DNA from: VXNE01 sp963668365
Lineage (GTDB): Bacteria; Pseudomonadota; Gammaproteobacteria; Pseudomonadales; Azotimanducaceae
Reading direction: 5' to 3'
DNA: 64,000 nt
Assembly (NCBI GenBank): GCA_963668365.1
Contig: OY764266.1
Location: 1,178,001 to 1,242,000 of the forward strand
Shown here: one piece after another, positions 16,840 to 25,985 of the stretch
Position numbering within the stretch: the stretch's first letter is position 1
How the letters are laid out: each line of letters opens with the position of its first letter
Position numbers and translations under genes: made by a program
The notes under the pieces: model-generated
Told to the model about the DNA's origin: nothing
The model's database searches: none
The model's input: only the letters and a program-made list of their open reading frames with translations

Positions 16840-17207
16840 TGGCGCGAGCCGAGAGGCCAGCCGAGGTGAAGCGGGAGCGGGTTACGCGATCGCGGACAGC
16901 AACGAATCCGCTGTCTGAATCAAGATCGGACTGAAGCAGTAGTGCCAGTTCACGGCCCTACGCACGGTCGTTTGCCGGGCGGCCGGATGGGCGTTGTTTC
17001 AGCAACAGACTCATCGCGTGGACCTATTCAAGAGACAAACTTGCGAAGAGTCCACCTCTTTCCTCGCCGCGCAAGGCGGAGTGCCGCCCTCGGTCTAGCC
17101 GAGATGACGCTTGCGAGGACTTTGGCGTGTGTCCGAGTTGGCCAACCTCGCCTTCGTCCCCCCTGCGTCAACCAGCAGGCCGTCGGCCCGGAACACCCTC
17201 CCGGGCC
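16840..17207. other. Intergenic region between orphan Rhs tip and ankyrin gene
   Basis: 368 bases with no supportable gene. It starts exactly where Rhs core homology ends, so it includes the recombination junction of the orphan tip. I found no transposase fragment or terminal repeat in it. Confidence 0.5.
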
Positions 17208-17981
17208 TCACGGCACCGTCACTGCGTCGCGGTCCAGCCCCAGACGATCCACGAACTTCAGGTACCAATCGTGCATCTCGCTGTCCCCAACGCCGCGGTC
17301 CTTGAACATTTTCAAGTCATCGACCACCGAGTAGCCCATACTATCCTCCAGCATCGGGTCGGCACCTTGCTCCAGCAGATAACACGCGATCTCGAAGTCT
17401 CTATAAGACCTAGCGTTATGCAGCGGCGTCGCCATGGAGCCCCGCTCCCGCGCGTGGATGTCGGCACCCGCCCCGACCAGCAGCCGAACGTTCTCCATCC
17501 GAGACATCATTATTGCTTCGTGGATGATCGTCCTAGCGCCGTACACGTCGAGTGCGTTCGGATTGCCCCCGTGCCGCAGCAGCGACGCCAGGTACGCCGG
17601 ATCATCCAAATGAGCCGCCAAGTGCATGACGGGTTTCAAGAACAGCTGCTCGATCTTACCCGTGTACTCCCCGGCCGGAGGGCGTTCGATGTCCGCTCCG
17701 TGCTCGAGCAGCGTCTCGAAGCACTCGAGGCAAAACCGGCCGAGGGACCACTTGAGCAGGTCCATCCCCTCGCGCCCCCGCGCATTCACGTCCAGACCCT
17801 CGGCGATCCTCCTTTCCAGGCCTCTCGCGTTGCCTCGGCGGATCGCCTTCGCCGCCGCGACCACCTCCGGCGTCGTGAAGTAATAGTCCGCGCTCTCCGG
17901 GCGGAACTGAACCGCGCAGCCCGTGTTCATCCCGATTCCCAGTGCGCCGACCGCGGCCAACCGCGCCATTGTACGCCGCAT
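17208..17981 (-). CDS. Ankyrin-repeat lipoprotein, candidate immunity protein of the Rhs lipase
   Basis: 257 residues. The N-terminus MRRTMARLAAVGALGIGMNTGCAVQF is a short signal ending in a possible lipobox Cys22 (weak at position -3). Ankyrin-type repeats follow from about 50 (RGLERRIAEGLDVNARGREGMDLL, LETLLEHGADIE, MHLAAHLDDPAYLASLLRHGGNPNALD, NVRLLVGAGADIHARERGSMATPLHNAR, IACYLLEQGADP). It starts 23 bases after the stop of the lipase-tipped Rhs gene on the same strand. Cognate immunity genes sit directly after Rhs toxins, and an exported lipoprotein could block a lipase in the periplasm. The role is inferred from position, not shown. Confidence 0.75.
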   Translation of the reverse strand: MRRTMARLAAVGALGIGMNTGCAVQFRPESADYYFTTPEVVAAAKAIRRGNARGLERRIAEGLDVNARGREGMDLLKWSLGRFCLECFETLLEHGADIERPPAGEYTGKIEQLFLKPVMHLAAHLDDPAYLASLLRHGGNPNALDVYGARTIIHEAIMMSRMENVRLLVGAGADIHARERGSMATPLHNARSYRDFEIACYLLEQGADPMLEDSMGYSVVDDLKMFKDRGVGDSEMHDWYLKFVDRLGLDRDAVTVP

Positions 17982-18004
17982 GGATATCCTCCGCCGCGTC
18001 TCGT

Positions 18005-20761
18005 CTACCAGTTCGGGAAGGCCAGGTAGGAGTGCCGCTCCCAGAACGGCCCCGTGTGCCGATAGGGGTGCTCGATGCGCGTCCCCGCGGCCTCCGGCAG
18101 GAACGGGACGAGGTCCTGCACCACGCTCAGCGGGTCGCCCCGGATGTAGTGGGCGCGAATCTCGCCGGGTGCGCCCGTGCGGTAGCGGGAGTGCAGGCCC
18201 GCCGCGTTGAATGTGATAGCCCGCAGGCCGGTGGCAAACGAAGCCGCCGACGCCAGGCCGCCGCCCAGCGAATGGCCGACGAGGGTCACGTTGCCGCCCA
18301 ACTTGTCGAATACGGCCCGGGCCAGTTTTCTGGCCTGCTCGTATTGCGAGGAGCGGAAGCCCAAGGCCTGGCGGAGGTTCGCCCACCAGTTGCGAAGACT
18401 TCCTCCCTGAGTGCCCCGAAACACGAGATAGTAGTGGCCCCCGATCTTGTGCAGCGCCGCCGCGAATCCATCCTGTGGGTCGTATTCTATCCCCTCCTCT
18501 TCGAATAGCCCGCCTGTGTCATCGGATTGGACTCTCACCGAAGCCAACAACGCGGCAAGGTCGGGGCGGGTCCCCGGGTTATCAATCGGCTGGTCCGCCA
18601 CGCTCTCGTCCAGTGCCTTGAGCGTATTTATCCCGTCGGCGCGCATGCTTTCGGCAAGACCGTAGCCCGGCCCGAAGTCCCACGGGTCGATGGGCGAGTT
18701 GTTCCACGACGATGAGCCCCACCAGAACGAGTAGTCCAACCACCACCATCGATTCCCGCACCGGCACGCGGTGACGACAATCACCTCCAACTCGGTCTCC
18801 CCGGTCGGGTCGACGTAGCTCAAGGGGTTGTTTCTGGCGTAGCTGTAGAGGTTCCAGGACCGGCTTGAGGTCGGGTCCCCGACAATGGGATCCGGGCTCA
18901 GGAACCGCCCCAGGCGCGGGTCGTACATCCGGCCGTTCATGTGGACCAGTCCGGTGCGGTCCAGGTGCTCGTGCCTCGTGAATCCCCGCGACACGCGCTC
19001 GCCGCGGGCGCCCAGCAGGGCCTCGGTCTCCGCTTTGGTCAGCCGCGCCGTCCAGTCCGGCCTGCGCCGCTCCCCGTGCGGGTCGTAACCGAGCACAACC
19101 AGCTTGTTGCCCGATGCGTCCGTCACCGACTCCACCGAGCCCAGGTGGTCCCGGTGCGCGTACTCGAACACCGATGTCGCGGTGGCCATCATGCCCGCGG
19201 GAGTCGTCCTCACGTGCACCACCGAGTCGCCGATGCGCGTCCGCTCCACCGTGTCGCCGCCGACCGTGACCGTCTTCTCGTACGCGCCCGCGTAGTACTT
19301 GCGCGACGTCTTCATCGTCGTTGCATTGCCGGAGGTGACCGACCACTCGCTCTTCTTGAAGTGGCGCGCCCCGTCCGGACCGTAGTGGAAGCTGTCCCGC
19401 GCCGTCGGCGTGGCCGTCTCCGCGCTGTCGCCCACCGTCACTTTCTCGGCGAGCCCGCGCGCGTTCCACTCGATGAACGTGTCGTCCACCCCGGCGCACG
19501 GATCGACCTCGTCCGTGTCGTCCGGGTCGGCGCAGGCGTACGCCTCGATGTGGCCGCTCGCGTCGTGCGTGAGCGCATGCTTCGCGCCGCCGATGATGGC
19601 GGAGGAGAGCCAGTTCGTCGTCGTCGGATAGGCGTAGTCCGTCACGCTGTCGTCCGCCGACGCGTCGTCGGTCTTGGTCTTGAGGTTGCCGCGAAGGTCG
19701 TAGCCGAACGCCAGCGTCCGGCTCGCGGTCGAGGAGTCCCCCAGGTGGGTCGCCGCCCCGGTCAGCCGGTTCAGGTAGTCGTAGTCGAACTCCTCTTTCC
19801 GCTTGGACCGGCTCCCGGCCGCCCCCGCGACGCGGCTCTCGAGCGAGCCGTCGCTGCGCCAGGCGTGGGCGCTGTCCTGGATCTTCGCCGCGCCGCGGGT
19901 CGTGTCGATATCGGTCAGGCGCCCCAGCGCGTCGTAGGACCGACTCGTCCGCACGCCGTTGCCGTAGGTCTCCGCCTTCGGCCGGCCGCGGGCGGTCTGC
20001 CCCGTCACAGTCACCAGCGCCGTCGCGCCGTGCTTCAGCTTCGCGAGATAGCCCCGGTCGTTGTATTCGTGCTCGACCGTCACCGACGACGGGTGAGTCG
20101 TCGACGCCAGCCGCCCGTAGGCGTCGTAGGCGTGGCCGCGCGTCAGCGTCGTGGTCGCGTTGGCGTCGTCTACGATCGCCGTCGTCACCGTCGTCAGCCG
20201 CGTGTCCGCGTTGTACGCGTACGTCTCCGCGAACTCGCCGCCGAACGCGCAGGACGCGGCGCTCGCCAGGACCGTGTCCCGGTCGTGGCTTCGACGCTTG
20301 AGCAGGCCTTTGGCGTTGGCCGGGTCGTACTCCCAGGTCGCCGTGCCGCCGCGGTCCGCCGCGCAGGTGCGCCGCCCCAGCTTGTCGTAGGCGTAGCGGG
20401 TCGCGCCGCGCGCGTCGGCGCGCCCGGTCAGCTCGCCGTGGCCGTTGTGGGCGAACCTGACGCTCGCCTTGCCGATGCCCGCGGTCACGGTCGCCCCCAG
20501 GTTCGGGTTCTCGACGCTCTCGCGGTTGCCGGCGGCGTCGTAGGCGAATGTCGTCGTCTGGCCGCCGGTCGTGACCGTCTTCAGCCTTCCGGCGCCGTCG
20601 TGGGCGTAGCGCGTCTCGACCCGCTTCGACGCGGCCTCGGCCGCCCCCTCGGTGGTCGACACCAGTTCGCCGAGCACGTTGCGCGTCCGCTTCGTCTTGC
20701 GCCTCGCCAGCACCTGGTTCCCGTTCGCGGCCTTCACGGTCTCCGTGACCGTCGCCGTCAC
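18005..20761 (-). CDS. Rhs repeat protein, C-terminal part with lipase tip
   Basis: 918 residues from a GTG that overlaps the stop of the upstream frame (GTGA). Residues 1 to about 560 are YD/Rhs repeats (FAYDAAGNR, YAYDKLGRRTC, YDALGRLTDID). The core follows (HRDHLGSVESVTD, DPRLGRFLSPDPI) and closes at NNPLSYVDPTG near 654. The tip (655-918) is an alpha/beta lipase: HYYLVFRGT, VTLVGHSLGGGLASA with nucleophile Ser near 830, YIRGDPLSVVQD (candidate Asp) and a late His in WERHSYLAF, resembling class 3 lipases/phospholipase A1. Predicted to attack membranes of a target cell. The ankyrin gene follows at once. Alternatively this is the 3' half of one frameshifted gene. Confidence 0.88.
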   Translation of the reverse strand: MTATVTETVKAANGNQVLARRKTKRTRNVLGELVSTTEGAAEAASKRVETRYAHDGAGRLKTVTTGGQTTTFAYDAAGNRESVENPNLGATVTAGIGKASVRFAHNGHGELTGRADARGATRYAYDKLGRRTCAADRGGTATWEYDPANAKGLLKRRSHDRDTVLASAASCAFGGEFAETYAYNADTRLTTVTTAIVDDANATTTLTRGHAYDAYGRLASTTHPSSVTVEHEYNDRGYLAKLKHGATALVTVTGQTARGRPKAETYGNGVRTSRSYDALGRLTDIDTTRGAAKIQDSAHAWRSDGSLESRVAGAAGSRSKRKEEFDYDYLNRLTGAATHLGDSSTASRTLAFGYDLRGNLKTKTDDASADDSVTDYAYPTTTNWLSSAIIGGAKHALTHDASGHIEAYACADPDDTDEVDPCAGVDDTFIEWNARGLAEKVTVGDSAETATPTARDSFHYGPDGARHFKKSEWSVTSGNATTMKTSRKYYAGAYEKTVTVGGDTVERTRIGDSVVHVRTTPAGMMATATSVFEYAHRDHLGSVESVTDASGNKLVVLGYDPHGERRRPDWTARLTKAETEALLGARGERVSRGFTRHEHLDRTGLVHMNGRMYDPRLGRFLSPDPIVGDPTSSRSWNLYSYARNNPLSYVDPTGETELEVIVVTACRCGNRWWWLDYSFWWGSSSWNNSPIDPWDFGPGYGLAESMRADGINTLKALDESVADQPIDNPGTRPDLAALLASVRVQSDDTGGLFEEEGIEYDPQDGFAAALHKIGGHYYLVFRGTQGGSLRNWWANLRQALGFRSSQYEQARKLARAVFDKLGGNVTLVGHSLGGGLASAASFATGLRAITFNAAGLHSRYRTGAPGEIRAHYIRGDPLSVVQDLVPFLPEAAGTRIEHPYRHTGPFWERHSYLAFPNW
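18801..19402. repeat. 602 bp direct repeat, copy 2 (Rhs core end)
   Basis: Partner of 16238-16839, located inside the intact Rhs frame at the end of the core. The pair could recombine, swapping the lipase tip for the orphan tip and deleting the 2563 bases between, including the ankyrin gene. Confidence 0.92.
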
Positions 20762-23700
20762 ACCGTTGCGTACGTAACTCCCGTCGCGCCGCCGTCCGGC
20801 CGGGCAACGCCCGTCGGCCGGTCGCGGATGTCATAGGCGTAGCGCGTGTACCGCGCCGTCTCGCCCGCGTGATAGGGCTCGCTCTCGCACGCCATCCGGC
20901 CGCGCGCGTCGTGGAACACGTCCACCCGCCGGTCGACGCCGCCGAACCCCTCGACGGACGTGCGTATGGCGCGCCCGAACATGTCCAGGTAGGCGGTGGA
21001 GTCCGGCATGTCCGGGGCCGCGGTCGTGACCTTCATGACGGGGGCCACCGAGTAGCGGGTGCCGCAGTCGGCGGCCGTCGCCGACACCGCGGCGCACGCG
21101 CCGTCGTCGCACGGGGCGTAGGCGGTCGTGGTCTTCACGTCCTCCGTTGTCGTGACGCCGTCCTTTGTGATCTCCACGCTGTCCCAGTGGCGCGTGCGCG
21201 AGATCTCGCGGCCGAGGCCGTCGTAGGCGTACGAGGTGCGCCGGTTGTTGGCGTCCGTGGTCGTCGCCGGCACGCCCAGGCCCACATGGTGCGTCGCGCG
21301 CTCCGTGTGATCCAGCGGGTTCTGCCAGGATGTGGGGAAGCGGCCCGCGGCAAATCCCAGCACCTCCCAGGTCCGCGCAGAGTCCTCTGTCGTCTCCGAC
21401 GATTGCCCTCCCGCGTCTGGCGCCGGCACTCCTTCGGTCTCCGAGGCCGTCTTGCGATTGCCCCGCGTGTCGTAGCCGTAGTCGGTCTTGTGCTGGAGCT
21501 TGTGGCCCGGGAAACGCGTCACCACGTCCGGCGCCAGCGTGCCCGCGATCCGCGTGCGGCCGACCGTCTCGGTCCAGTCCGGCGTCGCGTCGGTTGCGCC
21601 GCCGTCGCCGCGATAGTGCTTGACCCCGATGTCGTCGACGAACCCCAGCACCCAGTCGGTCTCGTCGTTGTCGAACGACAGCGTCCGCTGCGTCGTCCGC
21701 TGGATGCCGGTCAGCGTGTGCGACTGGCCGGCGCCCCAGTCGGATCCGCCGTCAGCGTCGCCGGTCGCCATGTGTGCCGTGCGCGTCTCGCGCACCACCT
21801 GGTCCACGAGCCCCGCATCCAGCGTCAGCGTCTCGGTGGTCTGCACCGCGCCGAGGGTGGAGGTGCCCTCGTAGAGCCACTCCATCGTCTCCTCCGCGTG
21901 CGGCAGCGTCGTCGTCACGGTCGAGCCCGCGTGCGACACCGTCTTCTCCGCGTAGCGCACCGCGCGCTTCGACAGCGGCGTCTTGGCTCTCCTGACGCTC
22001 GCGGGGCTCACGTACTCGCCGTCGTACCGCACCACCTGCGCGGGGCGGCCGAAGTGCGGATAGTCGAGCCGGTACTGCGTGTAGGTCACGATGCCCGACG
22101 CCGAGTCCGTCTCGCGGATCGCGTGGAACCCCAGGAAGCCCCAGTTGCGCGTGCTCTCGACGCCGCGGCCGAGATACGCGTAGCGGGTCTGGCGCGTGCC
22201 GCCGATGCCGTCGCTGCGCGTCACGCTCGTCACCACCGGCTTGACGTCGCCGTTCTTCGCCGGCAGCGCCCGCGTGTTCGCCGGCAGGCTGGTGGCGCCG
22301 AAAGGCGTGTCGTTCGTGCCCAGCACGAAGTCGTGCGTGCCGGATTCGGTCATCGTCCCGATCGCGAACGTCGTCGCCGCCCCCATGGGGTCGGTCAGTT
22401 GGCTGACCCAGGTTCCGCCGGCGGCGTCCAACCAGCCGATCTCCAGGGGCGACAGGCAGTGGTACGTGCCGGACGGCTCGTAGCCGCAGGTCTGCAGCGC
22501 GCTCAGGCGAACTTGGCCAGCGCTCGTTCTCTTGTACGCCAGCCGGTAGTCGCGCACCAGCGAGTCGCCGAGTCGCAGATGGATGTACGTCAGCCGCTGC
22601 GGCTGGCCGAGGAAGAAGCTTCCCACCTGCGTCGAGTCCAGGTCGTCCCGCGGCTTGTAGACGAACTCGATCATCGCGTCTTCCGCGTCGCCGTAGGTGA
22701 TTTTCCTCGGATGCCGCGCCAGCTTGGTGTCGTCCTCGTAGTACTTGTACGTCATGACGTTGCCGAACGCGTCCGTCTGCTTGTTGATCGACCACAGGAA
22801 AGCCGCCGCCGGCTGCGCGGCCTCGGTGCCGCTCGCCACCCGCGCCGGCTTCCAAAGCTGGCTGTCGGCGGTGCGGCCGTACTCGCGCACCGTGCCGTCC
22901 GGCAAATGCACCTCGAACCAGTCGCCCGTCGCGCTGTCCTTCAGCACGACCTTCGCGAAGCTCTCCCTCGCCGCGCGGTACTCTGCGGGAGCTTGAAGAT
23001 GCGTGCCGCTGATCTTCGTCAGGGGCTCGCCGTCCAGGCACAGCGCGTCGTCGCTGTTGAACGAGATGCCGTCGCTGTCGCCCGTCCCCTTCACGCAGCG
23101 GCGGATGGTCGAGAACCCTCCGACGCGCCAGCCGTAGCCGATCATGTCCGCCGGCAGCTCCTGGTCCGACCGGTGCCGCTCGCGGCCGCCGCTGTAGTCG
23201 ATCGACAGCCTCGGCGCGAGCCCGTTGACTCCCGGCACCGGCGCGATCGGCACGTTGACATAGGCGTCGCCGCCCTTGGTGACTCCGGACCTGTACGGCA
23301 GATTGCCGGGGGTTATCGGCAGAATCACCCTGGCCGTCACGCGGCCGAGCTCCACGCATTCCTCCAACTCTCCCAGCGGCGTTTCGCAACGCTCCACCAG
23401 ATAGTGGTAGTTGCCCGTCGCCTTGCCGGTGTATTCCACGCTGGTCCCCAGGTGGTAGCTCGACAGGGGCGGGTCGCCGGGAGCGCCGCTCTCGAGGACC
23501 CGATACCTGTCGGCCAGCAGCGTCCCTTGCCAGGACAGGGTGTAGCTGCCCGTGGTGCTCGGGTTCGGCGTCACCTTCACGAAGCCCACCGTCACCGAAA
23601 CCGTCCCGGTGTCACTGGCGGTGCCATCGGAGACCGTATAGTCGAAAGTGTAGGTGCCGGGAGGCCCGCTCTGGGGCGTGTAGGCGACCAGCGTGTTGTT

Positions 23701-25629
23701 GCCGCCGGCGTCGCTGGTGATCGTCGCCGGGCCGTTTGTCGGCGTCGTCACGGCCGTTACCGTCAGGTCGTCGCCGTCCGCGTCCGTGTCGTTCGCCAGC
23801 ACGGCGATCACCGCCGCCGTCTCGAACGCCGTCCGCGTCGCGTCGTCCACCGCCAGCGGCGGCGCGTTGACCGCCACGCTGACGCTGGCAGTGTCGGCGT
23901 CCGTGCCGTCCGAGATCGTGTAGTCGAACGTGTCCGCGCCGGAGTAGCCGCTCTGCGGCGTGTACGTGACCCGCGTGTTGTCTCCGTCGGCGTCCGCGGT
24001 GATCGCCGCCGCGCCGTTCGACGGCGTCGTCACCGCCGTCACCGTCAGGTCGTCGCCGTCGGCGTCCGCGGTGATCGCCGCCGCGCCGTTCGACGGCGTC
24101 GTCACCGCCGTCACCGTCAGGTCGTCGCCGTCCGCGTCCGTGTCGTTCGCCAGCACGGCGATCACCGCCGCCGTCTCGAACGCCGTCCGCGCCGCGTCGT
24201 CCACCGCCAGCGGCGGCGCGTTGACCGTCGCGCTGGCCGTGGCGCTTGCGCTTCCGCTGGTACCGGGGCCTGTGCAGGTCACCGTAACCTTGAAAGTGCC
24301 GGCGCTTGATGGCGTGTAGGTCTTCGTCCCTTCGGTCGCCGTCGAGTCGATCGAGGGCGTCCCGCTGCATCGGCTCGTGTTGCTGGAATTCCAGCTCAGC
24401 GTGACGCTGTCGCCGAGCGTGATGACGCTCTGGTCGAATTTGGCCTCCACCTCCGGAGGCCCATTGACGGTCACGCTCACACTGGCGGCGTCGCTGTCGG
24501 TGCCGTCGGATACCGTGTAATCGAACGTGTCCGCGCCGGAGTATCCGCTCTGCGGTGTGTAGGTGACTCGTGTGTTGTTGCTGGTGACCTTTGCCGTGCC
24601 GCTTGCTGGCGTGGTCACGGCCGTCACCGTCAGAACATCGTCGTCCGCGTCCGTGTCGTTGGCGAGAACATCGATCACTTTTGCCGTTTGGAACGGTGTC
24701 CGCGCCGCGTCGTCCGCCGCCGCCGGCGCGTTGTTGAGCGACACCGCCACCGACTCCGTCGACGACCATCCGCCGCAGTTGCTCGTTCCGGCGCAGGCCC
24801 GCACCCGGTAGCCGTGGGTGCCGTCCGTCTTGCCGGTGATGTTCCTCGATGTGCCGCTCCCGGTGTGGATGTCGCGGAAGCTGCCGCTCCCCGACTTCTC
24901 CTGCAGCGTGTAGGCCGCAGCCCCGGACACCCTCGTCCACGACACCCTGTAGGCGCCGTCCGAGTCCGTCGGCGGCACCGTCAGCGTCGGCGCCGCCGGC
25001 CTGACCCTCACGCTGTCGCTGTCGCTGGCGCTGCCGCCCGCCCCCGTGCACGTCACCCTGACGCTGAAGGTGCCGGCGCTCGTCGGCGTGTACGTCCTGG
25101 ACCCCGACGTCGCCGTCGAGCCCAATGCCCGCGAGCCGCCGCACCGGGTGGCGTTGGTCGACGACCAGCTCAGCGTTGCGCTCTCGCCCAGCGCGATCGA
25201 ACTCTCGCCGAACGACGCGCTCACCGTCGGCGCCGGGGTCGGCGGCGGCGCCGGCGAAACGGTCACCGTCAGCGCCGCATAGACCGACCCGTGGCACATC
25301 TCCTCGTCGAAGATGAACTCGCAGTAGCCGACGGTGTACTTGTAGCTGCCGGCCGCCTTGCCCCTGAACGACCAGGAGGTCCCCGCGCCGTCGTAGACCA
25401 CCCTGCCGTCCTCGTACAGCTGATGGCTCGAGGCGTTGAGAACCCCGGTCCACGACACCGTGTAGCTGCCGTCGGTCGACGGGTTCTCGCTCGACGCGAT
25501 GCTCGCCCACGACGTTGTGGCGAGCGCCATCCCGGCGACCGCGATCGCGAAGCCCGCGAGGCGGGCGATCCTGCTGGTTGTTTCGGGTTCTGTTGCCAAG
25601 GTGTCCTGCTCCGTCCGTCCGGTCCGCAC
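20758..25629 (-). CDS. Secreted Rhs/SpvB-type toxin, N-terminal part with Ig/cadherin-like modules
   Basis: 1623 residues. A Sec signal peptide (about 20-43, IARLAGFAIAVAGMALATT) is followed by an Fn3-like module (47-126), Ig-like (131-211), Fn3-like (212-298), three cadherin-like repeats with LANDTDAD-type calcium motifs (300-389, 471-588, 589-682), another Ig-like (391-469) and a further Fn3-like module (684-770). From about 775 an SpvB/TcdB-like region begins (GGDAYVNVPIAPVPGVNGLAPRLSIDYSGG), then Rhs repeats run to the end. The stop overlaps the GTG of the next frame. No PAAR, VgrG or type VI genes are present, so export looks Sec-dependent. The split resembles TcB/TcC toxins, but a frameshift of one long gene is equally possible. 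Confidence 0.87.
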   Translation of the reverse strand: MRTGRTEQDTLATEPETTSRIARLAGFAIAVAGMALATTSWASIASSENPSTDGSYTVSWTGVLNASSHQLYEDGRVVYDGAGTSWSFRGKAAGSYKYTVGYCEFIFDEEMCHGSVYAALTVTVSPAPPPTPAPTVSASFGESSIALGESATLSWSSTNATRCGGSRALGSTATSGSRTYTPTSAGTFSVRVTCTGAGGSASDSDSVRVRPAAPTLTVPPTDSDGAYRVSWTRVSGAAAYTLQEKSGSGSFRDIHTGSGTSRNITGKTDGTHGYRVRACAGTSNCGGWSSTESVAVSLNNAPAAADDAARTPFQTAKVIDVLANDTDADDDVLTVTAVTTPASGTAKVTSNNTRVTYTPQSGYSGADTFDYTVSDGTDSDAASVSVTVNGPPEVEAKFDQSVITLGDSVTLSWNSSNTSRCSGTPSIDSTATEGTKTYTPSSAGTFKVTVTCTGPGTSGSASATASATVNAPPLAVDDAARTAFETAAVIAVLANDTDADGDDLTVTAVTTPSNGAAAITADADGDDLTVTAVTTPSNGAAAITADADGDNTRVTYTPQSGYSGADTFDYTISDGTDADTASVSVAVNAPPLAVDDATRTAFETAAVIAVLANDTDADGDDLTVTAVTTPTNGPATITSDAGGNNTLVAYTPQSGPPGTYTFDYTVSDGTASDTGTVSVTVGFVKVTPNPSTTGSYTLSWQGTLLADRYRVLESGAPGDPPLSSYHLGTSVEYTGKATGNYHYLVERCETPLGELEECVELGRVTARVILPITPGNLPYRSGVTKGGDAYVNVPIAPVPGVNGLAPRLSIDYSGGRERHRSDQELPADMIGYGWRVGGFSTIRRCVKGTGDSDGISFNSDDALCLDGEPLTKISGTHLQAPAEYRAARESFAKVVLKDSATGDWFEVHLPDGTVREYGRTADSQLWKPARVASGTEAAQPAAAFLWSINKQTDAFGNVMTYKYYEDDTKLARHPRKITYGDAEDAMIEFVYKPRDDLDSTQVGSFFLGQPQRLTYIHLRLGDSLVRDYRLAYKRTSAGQVRLSALQTCGYEPSGTYHCLSPLEIGWLDAAGGTWVSQLTDPMGAATTFAIGTMTESGTHDFVLGTNDTPFGATSLPANTRALPAKNGDVKPVVTSVTRSDGIGGTRQTRYAYLGRGVESTRNWGFLGFHAIRETDSASGIVTYTQYRLDYPHFGRPAQVVRYDGEYVSPASVRRAKTPLSKRAVRYAEKTVSHAGSTVTTTLPHAEETMEWLYEGTSTLGAVQTTETLTLDAGLVDQVVRETRTAHMATGDADGGSDWGAGQSHTLTGIQRTTQRTLSFDNDETDWVLGFVDDIGVKHYRGDGGATDATPDWTETVGRTRIAGTLAPDVVTRFPGHKLQHKTDYGYDTRGNRKTASETEGVPAPDAGGQSSETTEDSARTWEVLGFAAGRFPTSWQNPLDHTERATHHVGLGVPATTTDANNRRTSYAYDGLGREISRTRHWDSVEITKDGVTTTEDVKTTTAYAPCDDGACAAVSATAADCGTRYSVAPVMKVTTAAPDMPDSTAYLDMFGRAIRTSVEGFGGVDRRVDVFHDARGRMACESEPYHAGETARYTRYAYDIRDRPTGVARPDGGATGVTYATV
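23984..24127. repeat. 72 bp perfect tandem duplication inside the Rhs gene
   Basis: Two in-frame copies (23984-24055 and 24056-24127) encode a repeated 24-residue stretch DADGDDLTVTAVTTPSNG plus six residues inside the second cadherin-like domain. The other cadherin-like domains have one copy, so this is a recent expansion. It keeps the reading frame. Confidence 0.93.
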
Positions 25630-25985
25630 AGCGCGGAACCGGGAATGGCGGGCATTCTGCGAAGGGCCCGAGCGTCAAGAACAGAGAAAACCTCGACATA
25701 CCCGTGTCGGGATTTGCGGCTTTTTCGCCGTCGGCGGCGCGAACGGACCGGGTTGGGTCCGCGGTGGCGGAGCCTATTGCTCCCGCCGATGCGCACGACT
25801 CGCCACACCGACGGATGGTCGAGATTCGCGTGGCGCGTCCGTCCGGAGTCCGCGATGGCGAATCCCGCAAAGCGGGTGACCAATCACGTCGGAATGCGCT
25901 TCGGAACGGAAGCGTCGGGGCTGTCCGGGGATCGGACAGCCCGACCGTTTCAGCGTCCCCAACCGGCGGTCAGCCGCCGGGCCGG
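25630..25985. other. Intergenic region upstream of the Rhs operon
   Basis: 356 bases between the Rhs start and the polB stop, both on the minus strand. It probably contains the Rhs promoter. No gene, repeat or clear terminator was recognised. Confidence 0.5.

Noticed and set aside
20869..24309. Very long open frame antisense to the Rhs gene (1146 codons), and a similar one at 18941-20836
   Set aside because: GC-rich coding DNA leaves antisense frames open. The translation is low-complexity Arg/Ala/Val/His with no domain, while the opposite strand encodes clear Ig/cadherin/Rhs modules.
18005..25629. Type VI secretion Rhs effector
   Set aside because: No PAAR domain, VgrG, EagR or T6SS gene in the window; the protein begins with a Sec signal peptide.
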